Shown here piece by piece: positions 49,152 through 58,100 of a DNA stretch of 64,000 nucleotides. The DNA is from Limisphaera sp026417315 (GTDB lineage Bacteria; Verrucomicrobiota; Verrucomicrobiia; Limisphaerales; Limisphaeraceae), in NCBI RefSeq assembly GCF_049537125.1, contig NZ_JBMVQY010000002.1:1-64000 (forward strand), in the 5' to 3' direction. The notes beneath the pieces are model-generated. The model was not told the origin of the DNA. It saw nothing but the letters and a program-made list of their open reading frames with translations, and did not search any database. The first letter of the stretch is position 1; the number at the start of each line of letters is the position of its first letter. The translations under genes were made by a program, and so were the position numbers.

Positions 49152-50504
49152 ATGACCCTTTGGACGTCCTTTCTGGTGGGGCTCAAAGAAGTCTGGGCCC
49201 ACAAGATGCGGTCCCTGTTGACCATGCTGGGGATCATTCTGGGGGTTTCGAGCCTGGTCGGCATGGCGGCGATCATCAAGGGCATGGAGAACGGCATGAA
49301 AGAGACGATGATCGCCATGGGCGGGGCGGACAAGGTGCTGCTGGAGGAGAGCGACGTGCCGGCCGAGCAGGAACATCTGGCCGATCAGGCCCCGGGACGG
49401 ACCATGGCCGACGTGATTGCCCTGCAGGAGACGGCCCCGCTGATCCGGTTGGTTTCTCCCGAGATGCGGGTGAACAACGCCATCCTGACGCGCGGGGGCC
49501 GCATGACGGTACCGAGTGAGTGTGTGGGCGTAACGGAAGCGGCCCTGGAGATGAACCTCCACACCGTGGCGCACGGCCGCTTTTTCACGGAACTGGACCA
49601 GGAACTGGCCAATCCGGTCTGCGTCATCGGCACCGCGATCCGCGACGACCTGTTCGGCTCGCCGGAACGAACCGGACGGGAGATCATCCCCATCGGCGAG
49701 ACCATCTTCATCAATGAACAGCCCTTCACCATCGTGGGGATGTTCGAACATTACGAAAGCGAACAGGATCGCCGACGGCGCCTGGCCCAGCAACGACAGG
49801 GCACTCCCGCCGTGGCCGGTCCGGAGCGGGCTCGGGGGTTCGGACGCGGCAACTGGGCTTTCGAACGCAAAAACCGCACCGTGTACATCCCGCTGAAGAC
49901 CGCCTGGCTGCGGTTCCGCGCCTCCTCCGACCGTGGCGGCATCCCCGACCCGCGCCTGACGGATGTCGATTTGAAAGTCGCCAGCCTGGACCAGCTCGAG
50001 ACCGCTCTGCAGCAGGCGCGCAATGTCCTGATGCTGACCCACCGGGGCATCGAGGACTTCGAGTTCCGCACGCAGGAGAACCAGGTCGAGAACATCAATC
50101 AGCAGATTCGCAACGCCCGCATGAGCGGCGGCTTGATTGCGGCCATCAGCCTGCTTGTCGGAGGCATCGGGATCATGAACATCATGCTGGCCAGCATCAA
50201 CGAGCGGATCCGCGAGATCGGCATCTGCAAGGCGGTGGGCGCAACAGGGTTCGCCATTTTCACACAGGTCTTGATCGAGAGCCTGGTGGTCGCCCTGCTG
50301 GGAGCGGCCCTGGGCGTGCTGGTGTCGTTTGGGTTTGTGCATGTCCTGTCCTGGGTGACCCCGACGGCCAACGAACCGGTGATCACGCCCATGGCATTGC
50401 TGGTGGCCGTGGCGTTCAGCGCCGCCGTCGGGATTCTGGCCGGGCTGTTCCCCGCTTTCAAAGCGGCACGGCTGCACCCCATTCAGGCGCTACGCTACGA
50501 ATAG
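49152..50504 (+). CDS. MacB-type ABC permease, second paralogue
   Basis: The 450-residue protein is a clear paralogue of the preceding permease: both share VWAHK-RSLLTMLGI-LGVSSLV, IGTA-RD-L-GSPE--GREIIP-GET, FEHYESEQ-RR, LTHRGIEDF-FRTQE and SLLVGGIGIMNIMLAS. It has the same topology: one N-terminal helix, periplasmic domain and three C-terminal helices ending in AARLHPIQALRYE. The charged insertion (about residue 210) is shorter here. The ATG at 49152 with GGGAGG upstream is preferred over one at 49101. The two copies differ enough to suggest separate roles after an old tandem duplication. Confidence 0.92.
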   Translation: MTLWTSFLVGLKEVWAHKMRSLLTMLGIILGVSSLVGMAAIIKGMENGMKETMIAMGGADKVLLEESDVPAEQEHLADQAPGRTMADVIALQETAPLIRLVSPEMRVNNAILTRGGRMTVPSECVGVTEAALEMNLHTVAHGRFFTELDQELANPVCVIGTAIRDDLFGSPERTGREIIPIGETIFINEQPFTIVGMFEHYESEQDRRRRLAQQRQGTPAVAGPERARGFGRGNWAFERKNRTVYIPLKTAWLRFRASSDRGGIPDPRLTDVDLKVASLDQLETALQQARNVLMLTHRGIEDFEFRTQENQVENINQQIRNARMSGGLIAAISLLVGGIGIMNIMLASINERIREIGICKAVGATGFAIFTQVLIESLVVALLGAALGVLVSFGFVHVLSWVTPTANEPVITPMALLVAVAFSAAVGILAGLFPAFKAARLHPIQALRYE

Positions 50505-50625
50505 GAAAGGTCCGCCCCCTGCCGTGCCCCCTGGCAGCAGACCCGGGGGCTGCATGTTCCAACACAAATGGGCGGGCCTCCGCGGAAGGGCCGGTTCCAC
50601 GGATCGCCCGGCCCGGAGCCGCAGC

Positions 50626-51936
50626 CTACCAGACGCGCGCCCAGATCACCTTCAGATAGCGGCCCTCGGGGCAGTTCGACATCACCGGATGATCCGGCCC
50701 TGCTCCGGTCCGATCCAGGATTTGGAGTCGTCGGTTCAGCCGATGCACGGCGCGACAGACCCATTGTTCGAAGTCTTCCGCGGTGACCAGGCCGGAGCAG
50801 GAACAAGTGACCAGCAGACCGCCCGGGGCGACCAGCGCGGCCGCCAACCCGTTGAGATCTTCGTATCGACGCCGGCCCTCCTCCCGTTCCTCCCGGCTCG
50901 GCACAAACTTCGGCGGATCGACCACGACCACGTCCCATTGCCGGCCGTTGCGTTGCATTTGCCGGGCATAGCTGAAGGCATCGCAATGGACCCACTGGAC
51001 CCGCACCTGGTTCAGGTTGGCATTGCGCCGGGCCCGGGCAATGGCTTTCTCGTCCAGGTCCACCCCGGTCACGTCTCCGGCCTTCCCCAGCACTGCGGCG
51101 GCCAGGGCGAATCCGCCGGTGTAACAGCACAGGTCCAGCACGCGCTGGCCGGGCCGCAGAAGCCGGGCCAGTCGCACCCGGTTGTCGCGTTGATCGCAGA
51201 AGAACCCCGTCTTGTGGCCCTCGGCGAAATCGACTTCGTAGAGCACCCCGTGTTCGCGAATCCTGACCCGCCGGGGCGCGAGATCGATCGGAGATTCCGG
51301 AGCCGGGATTCGCTCCACGCGGCGGGCGAGCTCGCTCACCTCCACGACCGCGTGGCGCGTACCCAGGCGCCGGTGGAGATGGGGCAGCCACTGCGGCAGC
51401 CGCTGCCAGATCCCCAAACTGTGGACCTCGATGCTGAGCACGTCTGCGAGCTTGTCCACGATGAGGCCGCTGAGACCGTCTCCATCGGAGTGCACCACGC
51501 GAAATGCGTCCGTAACCTCGGGCAGCCGCAAAACCTCCACACGCAGCTCCACAGCACGATCGAGCAATCTGACGAAGTCTTCTTCGGTAAACGGTTGCGG
51601 GCCGTGCTGCAGCATCCGCAGCGGCACCCGGGCGTGCGGATTGTAAAGGCCGGTGCCAAACCACCGGCCCGCCTTGTCGTACACGGTCACAAGGCTGCCG
51701 GGTTGAGCGTCCGGGGAGGCTTTCGCGATCATCGCCGGGTAAAGCTGGGTCGAATAGCTGATGTACTTCAGCTGGACCCACGGCCGGATCCGCTCGGCTT
51801 CGGGAGTTCCGCCGACAGCCGGGGTGGGTTCGATGACAGACGCCTCCGGCTCGGCGGTTTGCCTGTCAGGCAACGACGCCGGCGTGGTGGGATCCCGAAC
51901 CTCGCGGGCTTTTTGGGTGGTCGCGTGTTTGCGCAT
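50626..51936 (-). CDS. RlmI-like rRNA cytosine methyltransferase
   Basis: The 436-residue protein resembles class I SAM-dependent methyltransferases of the RlmI (YccW) group, which methylate a cytosine of 23S rRNA at C5. After a poorly conserved 48-residue N-terminus there is a PUA-like RNA-binding region (VQLKYISYSTQLYPAMIAKAS; GSLVTVYDKAGRWFGTGLYN), a middle domain, SAM motif I VLDLCCYTGGF (266-276), GVDLDEKAI (motif II) and VVVVDPPKF (335-343), and a conserved TCSCSG near 383. These match RlmI signatures. The exact rRNA position cannot be read from the sequence. It is the only gene of its strand between the efflux operon and the surface-protein pair. Confidence 0.87.
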   Translation of the reverse strand: MRKHATTQKAREVRDPTTPASLPDRQTAEPEASVIEPTPAVGGTPEAERIRPWVQLKYISYSTQLYPAMIAKASPDAQPGSLVTVYDKAGRWFGTGLYNPHARVPLRMLQHGPQPFTEEDFVRLLDRAVELRVEVLRLPEVTDAFRVVHSDGDGLSGLIVDKLADVLSIEVHSLGIWQRLPQWLPHLHRRLGTRHAVVEVSELARRVERIPAPESPIDLAPRRVRIREHGVLYEVDFAEGHKTGFFCDQRDNRVRLARLLRPGQRVLDLCCYTGGFALAAAVLGKAGDVTGVDLDEKAIARARRNANLNQVRVQWVHCDAFSYARQMQRNGRQWDVVVVDPPKFVPSREEREEGRRRYEDLNGLAAALVAPGGLLVTCSCSGLVTAEDFEQWVCRAVHRLNRRLQILDRTGAGPDHPVMSNCPEGRYLKVIWARVW

Positions 51937-52065
51937 GCTGCCGGGGATTTTGCGCCGAGGTGCGGGCGTCGTCCACCCGAACGAAAGCGGCCCGGGGCAT
52001 GTGTCGGTTTCGGCGGCCGACAGAGCTCGCGGGCAGCTCCGCGCGCAAACCAGACGGGCCGATTC

Positions 52066-55000
52066 TTACCACCCTCGGTTGACCCGCAGGCGATAAAGTC
52101 TGCCCTCTGGCGTTGCGGTGGTGAGCGAAATGGTGGAAACGCCCGGGGCACCGGTGCTGGGCGCCGACCAGACCTCTTGCCAGCCCTCGGCGGGGCCCGG
52201 GCCGGGCAACGGCCGGCCCTCCAGAGTGTACTGGCGGTCGGGGACGGTGCGAAACGTGATCTCGACCTGGCCGGGGCGTGGCGCGATCTGGAGCGTGAAC
52301 CGCGCGCCCGAGTCGCGGGGATCGGTACCGGCGAGGAATTCTGCGAGGTTCGGAGAACCGTCGCTGTCCGGATCCTGCGCGGCATCCTCGGAGTTGCGCG
52401 GGTCCAGACCGTGGATGCCCTCCCAGGGATCCGGCAGTCCGTCCTGATCCGTGTCCACGAGGAACGAGCCCACGGGCGGCAGGGCGCCGAGAGTGGCTCC
52501 GTCGGTTCCTGCCCCGATGGCCGGGGAGTCCGGCTGCAAGCGAAAATCTTCCGCCAGCGGGTTGCGGAATCGGGGATCGGCCGACAGGTTCCCCTCGCCG
52601 GGCCACGGCGCGGGACCGTCCGTGTCCGAATGATGCAGGACGAGGGACGACAGATCGTCCAGGGTCACGGGCGAGCCGTTCCCCCAGAGGATGTTGTTCC
52701 ACGCGACCGCGTGGCCGCCGCCCTGACCCGCGGTTTTCTGGTAGAGATGGAAGCCGTGCCGGGTGCGGGTGACGGTGTTGTGGACCAGTTCGGCCGTCGA
52801 CGAATCCTTCACCGCCACGCCGCTGTCCACGTCATGGATGACACAGTGGCGCACCACGATGTTGGTGGAGCGTTCGCCGATGGAGACGCCCTTGTCGAAG
52901 GGAAAATCGTGAATCCAACAGGCCTCGACCACCACGCCCTCGGACTCGCTGCCGAGGTCGATGGCGTCGACATTGGTTGCGGCGCCATGTCGCAGGGTGC
53001 AGCCGCGGATGACCGACCCGGGGCCGGCCGCGTCGAAGTCGATCCCGTCGCCGCGAATCCGTTCGAAGAGGCTGTCCTCAATGACAATGCGGCCATATCG
53101 GAAGAGGGTTTCATAAAAGTTGGTGAAATGACAGGCACGCACGTGGGTGAAGGCGGCCCGCTCCGCGAGCAGGATGGGGGTGCCGCTCGTACCGGAAGGG
53201 AAGTCGCGGAACGTGACGAATTCGAACCGGCCCTGGGCGCCGTTGCGGACGGCGGTTTGGCCGCCGGCAATGTCAGTGTGGCGCACGAGGAGTTCGGCGT
53301 TCGTGCCGGAAGCGGTCAGGTCGGCCCAATCAGCACCACTCAGCGGGAGGAGTTGGATGCGCCGGTCGGGGGTGCCGACCAAAAGGATTCGCCCGCCGGC
53401 CTGGGCCCGGAGGGCCACGTTGCTGCCCAGGTACACCTGCGTGCCCGGCTCGATCGTCAGTGTGAGATTGGCGGGCACGACCACCGTGTTGGTCAGGTGC
53501 ACCGGACGGTCGGCGGTCCATGTGGTGTTGGAGAGGAGCGTTCCGCCCCAAACCAGGGGGGCGGGCAGGACCGTCCAGGTCTTCGAGACGGTGGGGCGGT
53601 TCGTGTCCTGCCACCTGCCGGCGGAGTCCAAGCCCAACACCCGCACGGTGTAGCTGCCGGGGGGCAGATTGGACAGGACGATGGGGACCGCATCGTCGAA
53701 CAGGGTGGGACCGTAGCGGAGGCTGTTGGTCAGCGGGAGGACTTCGCTCCAGGGCCCGTCGTTGAGTTGCCAGCGATAGGCCACGATTCCGGGGCCGGCC
53801 ACGCGCAGCACTGCCCAGTTCTGTGTCGTCGGCGAGGCGGGTTCACCGGCCACGGTGGCCCCGGGCGGCACCAGTGCGCCAAGATCGAGGCCGTTGGGTC
53901 CGGCGCCGCGGGCCGGGGAGTCGGCCTGCAGGGCAAGGTTGCTGCGGATGTTTTGCCATGTCATCGGCTCCGCCAGACTCACGAACAATGGGTCGTTGGT
54001 GAAATTGCCCTGGCCGGGCCCGCCGGGGAACTCCAGCGTGGGCAGCAGATTCGACCGGACCAGCAACCGGGTGAAGGTATTGGTGAAGTTGAGGAACAGG
54101 CGCTGGTCGGTCACGTCCCAGATGATGTTTCCCTCCAAAAGGGCCGCCGCGCCGGGGGTGACCCCGGAACGGGGCTCGTAAAAATTCACAACGGCTGCCA
54201 CCGCGGCGGCCGGTGCGTTGGTGCGGATGCGGACGATGGTGTTGTTCTGGAGCACGGCACTGCCGCCATCCTTCAGGAGGAGGGCGTGGTCGCAGTCATA
54301 GAAAATGTTCCGCACGATCATGAGCTCCGAGGTGTTCGTGCCGTCGGCCCCGGTACTGATGGCGTTGGCCGTGCTGGAGCGCGCGGCGTCCTGGTGAACG
54401 TGCAGAAAGAGGTTGCCCTCGATGTGGGCGTCGGTGCCGTCCAGATCGAAGCAATCGTCCACGGCGCCCAGAAAGACGTTGTCGAGTAGCTGCAAAATGG
54501 GGCCGGGCCGGTTGCCGCCCGTGATATCCAGGATGTCGTTGTAACCGGTGGTGGTGCCAAAGACGTTGCCCTGAATGACGATGTGGCCGTTGGGCGGCAT
54601 GCCACTGATGTGGACAAGCTCGTCGTTCTGAATCGAAGGCAACCAGCAATTCCGCAGAACCAGGGAACACTGGGTGAGGTCGAGCAGCTGCACCGTGGTT
54701 TGAGACCACACGATGTCTTCGAGGTAAAGGCTCGTCTGGTTGCCGCGGATGGTGCCCGTGCCGGCCGCGTATTCGATGTCGGCGTGCGTGATGCGCGATT
54801 CCTGGGCACCGGCGGTGAAATCGAGGCGGCTCCAACTGGTGGCTCCGGTGGCTTCGTTGCGGGTGAACCGGATGCGTTGGCCGGGCGTCCCTTCAGCGAT
54901 CAGCCGGCCTTGAATCGTCATGCGGAGACCCTGGTTGAACCGGACCTCGACGCCGGGCTCGATGGTCAGCGTGACCTGGGGCGCGACGGTCAGGTTGTTG

Positions 55001-55173
55001 GTGATCACAAACGGCGCCGCGGCAAGGGTCCAAACGGTGGAGTTCGTGAGCGTGCCGCCCACCTCGGTCAGGGCCGGCCCCGACCACGGAACGAGGAAAC
55101 AGGCGAGCAGACCGAGGACCGGCCTGGCGGTCGAAGGTACGGAGCCGAGGGAAAGCGGAGGCCGAGTTTTCAT
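52066..55173 (-). CDS. Secreted parallel beta-helix protein
   Basis: The 1035-residue protein has a signal segment (ARPVLGLLACFLVPWSGPALT) and two homologous halves. Each begins with GGTL-x-N-x-T-W, then LTLTIEPG-x-V or -Q-V (residues about 65-75 and 560-575) and continues as right-handed beta-helix repeats (IVIEDSLFERIRGDGIDF; VVVEACWIHDFPFDKGVSI; IVVRHCVIHDVDSGVAV). Near residue 900 come TSP3-type motifs (DTDQDGLPDPWEGIHGLDP; DPDSDGSPNLAEFLAGTDP) and a C-terminal beta domain ending in LYRLRVNRGW. Beta-helix proteins bind or cleave polysaccharide or act as adhesins; no catalytic residues are recognised. Its ATG lies within the stop codon of the lamin-tail/CotH gene upstream. Confidence 0.87.
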   Translation of the reverse strand: MKTRPPLSLGSVPSTARPVLGLLACFLVPWSGPALTEVGGTLTNSTVWTLAAAPFVITNNLTVAPQVTLTIEPGVEVRFNQGLRMTIQGRLIAEGTPGQRIRFTRNEATGATSWSRLDFTAGAQESRITHADIEYAAGTGTIRGNQTSLYLEDIVWSQTTVQLLDLTQCSLVLRNCWLPSIQNDELVHISGMPPNGHIVIQGNVFGTTTGYNDILDITGGNRPGPILQLLDNVFLGAVDDCFDLDGTDAHIEGNLFLHVHQDAARSSTANAISTGADGTNTSELMIVRNIFYDCDHALLLKDGGSAVLQNNTIVRIRTNAPAAAVAAVVNFYEPRSGVTPGAAALLEGNIIWDVTDQRLFLNFTNTFTRLLVRSNLLPTLEFPGGPGQGNFTNDPLFVSLAEPMTWQNIRSNLALQADSPARGAGPNGLDLGALVPPGATVAGEPASPTTQNWAVLRVAGPGIVAYRWQLNDGPWSEVLPLTNSLRYGPTLFDDAVPIVLSNLPPGSYTVRVLGLDSAGRWQDTNRPTVSKTWTVLPAPLVWGGTLLSNTTWTADRPVHLTNTVVVPANLTLTIEPGTQVYLGSNVALRAQAGGRILLVGTPDRRIQLLPLSGADWADLTASGTNAELLVRHTDIAGGQTAVRNGAQGRFEFVTFRDFPSGTSGTPILLAERAAFTHVRACHFTNFYETLFRYGRIVIEDSLFERIRGDGIDFDAAGPGSVIRGCTLRHGAATNVDAIDLGSESEGVVVEACWIHDFPFDKGVSIGERSTNIVVRHCVIHDVDSGVAVKDSSTAELVHNTVTRTRHGFHLYQKTAGQGGGHAVAWNNILWGNGSPVTLDDLSSLVLHHSDTDGPAPWPGEGNLSADPRFRNPLAEDFRLQPDSPAIGAGTDGATLGALPPVGSFLVDTDQDGLPDPWEGIHGLDPRNSEDAAQDPDSDGSPNLAEFLAGTDPRDSGARFTLQIAPRPGQVEITFRTVPDRQYTLEGRPLPGPGPAEGWQEVWSAPSTGAPGVSTISLTTATPEGRLYRLRVNRGW

Positions 55174-58100
55174 GGTTCAAGTTGGACCTGGAGGCGATAG
55201 AACCGGGGTTGGATCGGTGCCCGGGGATCGACGAGTTGAATCGTTTCAGGAAGTTCAGCCACGAGGTTGGTCCATGCGTACCAGGGACCGGTCGGTCCTT
55301 CGTCGCTGCAGAGCACGTGGTACCGGCGCCCCGGCGCGGCGCGGAACGTCAGCACGAGGCCGGAGGCGTTGGGGTGTCCCGCCGTGAGGTACAGGAAATC
55401 GGATGCGTTCCGGGGATCGCTTCCGGTCACGAGCTCGGCGCCGTTGGGCTGGCCGTCGCCGTCGGGATCCCCGTTCCAGCCGTCCATGTCCGTCCCCCTG
55501 CGCGGATCCAGACCGTGTTGGCGTTCCCACCAGTCGGGCAGCCCGTCCGCGTCGCTGTCGGTTGCGGTGGTCCGACCGGCCGAGGGCAGGTCGGCGATCC
55601 AGTACAACGGTTCGTTCCCGAAGCCGGTCAGGCGGGTTCGCTGGAGGGAGATCCCCGCGGTGAAAAGGTCCAGCGGCCAGGGGGGCTCGGACTGGTACTG
55701 AATGCGCTCGACCAGGACATGGGGCACAAACCCGGCGTCGGGACGGGGTGGCAGTTGCGGGGGATCGGGTTTGTAAAGCTCGAGGATGCCGGCGCGTTCA
55801 TCGAGTTCTCCGGACCATGGTCCAAGAATCGGCACGGGGGCGGGGACTTCGTAAGCGGCACGGAACCAGGCGAGCTCCTCCGGCTGCGTTGCCGGATCGA
55901 AGTCCACCACTAATGCGAGGCCCCTGGGCGGCAGGCTGAATTGCGGGGGGAAAACAAAGTCAATCGAGCCGGCCAGACGCCATCGGTTGGTGGGGGCGTC
56001 GGGATCGTAAAGGAGCAGGGGCTGGTCGCTCAGATTGCAAAGTTCCACGAACTGGCCCGAGCCCGGGCGCGTAGAATCGAACTTTTCGACCGGTCGGCAG
56101 TGAATCTCGCTGATCACCAGCGGCCCCACCAGGGGTGCGGAGTTGGGCGCGCCCCGACCGGTGCGGAATTCCTCCAATGTGGATGGATTGTCCGCCCCGA
56201 ACGACCTTTGCCGCAGCGCGACGAATTCCTCGCGCCAACTGGTCCGAATGCGGCCCAGGGAAACTCCGTTGGCGGCGGCCCCGAATGCCGCGCGGGCCCG
56301 GCGCCCGGTCAAGGAGCCATCCGGGTTTACCTCGCTCAATACCACCTCGCCCCCGTGGGCGGAGTCGAGTTGGAAGGGCACGAGCGTGTCTTCCTGGAGC
56401 GGATTGCCGAACTGGTCCTGATAAAACACAACGAACCCTCCGGCCGGCAGGACCGTACCCGGCGGAATCCGAAATTTGCGCGGCACGACCGGGTCATCGC
56501 TGAGGTACCAGCCGCTCAGGTCCACGGGTTGATGGGATGCGTTGTACAGTTCGATGGCGTCTTCCAGAGGCGGATCCGTGTGGGTGAGGATTTCGTTGAT
56601 TCTCACGGTGGGCAGCAGCACGTAATTCGGTCCGCCCGGACTGGCCGTGTCCGGAAAGGCAGCGAACGCGGGGGCGCCGTCGGGAAGTCGGCCCTGAGAT
56701 ACCGCGAGGACCTGCGGCCCGTATAAGATGCCGTCGATCTGCTGACCGGTGGACAGATACAGACCGATCCACCCACCCTCGGCGGCCAGTCGAAACCGTG
56801 CATGATCGGCACCTCCTGTCTGGCGACCCTCGGCATATACAAGCCAGTAACTCTCGGGCCCGATGTACGAACGAGCAGGGAAAGGCGAGCGGGCGCGGTC
56901 CGTGGGATCGTCACTCAGGGCCATCCCGCTCAACTCCACCGGTTGCGGTTCGGGGTTGTAGAGTTCGATCCAGTCCTCGCCCTGGTCGGGGTGGGCCATC
57001 CACTCGTTGATTCGGACCCGGGCGGGATTGCCCAGGCTGGCGGGGACGTTGAGGTCGCCCGGGGTGGGCAACGCCAGAAGCCAGTCCCCCATTCCGTCGG
57101 GGATTCTGGCCAGGCTGAAGTCCGCGGGCTGGGCGCCGTAAAACACCGCATCGAGCACGGTACCCCCTTGCTCCGGCGCGTTGAACAAGTACACCGCACC
57201 TCCGGCGGCGGCCAGGCCGAAGCCCGTGTTTTGGGCCGAGGGCGGCAGGTCCGGATCACACCACACGACGAGTCGCTCGCCACCCCCCAACCGCGTCCCC
57301 GGCGGAAACACCCATTTCCGCGGCTGCCGCAGGTCATCCGAAAGACTCAAACCCGTCAGATCCACCGGATGGACGTCCGGGTTCAGAATCTCCAACCAGT
57401 CGGCGCTGCGGCCAAGGTCGTTCGTGATCCGGCTGTTTCGGGCCTGGAGTTCGTTGAGCACCACCAGGGCAGCCCCGCAGTTGGTCAGCGTGCGAACCGC
57501 CACGATGCTCAAACCCCAGACAATATCCGAACTGTTGGTGGCCTGCTGATGCACGGAGACGGCCACCGTGTTGGTACCGTGCACCACGAGCGAAGCCGGC
57601 AGAAAAAACGACTCCGGTTGGGTGGCCTCGTCCGAGGAACCCGGCCCCCCCGTGGCCAGGGTGGCGGGACTGACAGGGCCCTCGGGCATGCGGATGCGCA
57701 CGGCTTCGCGGCCATTGAGATAGATGACCGCTCCATCGTCCAAATGGGTCGAGGCCTGAAAGAGGAACTCGTCAGGGGCGTTGGTCAGCAGAAAGGTCGT
57801 GCGAAAATAATAGGCATGACCGGGCAGCAGCCCCGAACCGGCAGGGGGCCGGCGCGGATCCTGCAATACCGTGTTGACCAGACCAGTGATGGCCGGGTTG
57901 CTTTCGTAGGCCAGCAACCCCGGGCCGACCGGCCAATGGGAGTCGTCGTAATCCGGCCGGGCCCAGTCCTGCGTGTCGAAACCGGCCGTCTGCTGGTAAC
58001 GCCAGAGATTGGTGTAGGTGAGCAGGGGGATGGAGAGTACGGTGACCACGCAGGGTGGCGGGCCCTCGCTGTTGGCGGCACCCGGGGTCGGCAACGTGAG

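Noticed and set aside
50524..54489. Plus-strand open frame of 1321 codons opposite the methyltransferase and beta-helix genes
   Set aside because: The encoded sequence is low in hydrophobic pattern and family signals. The minus-strand genes have motifs throughout.
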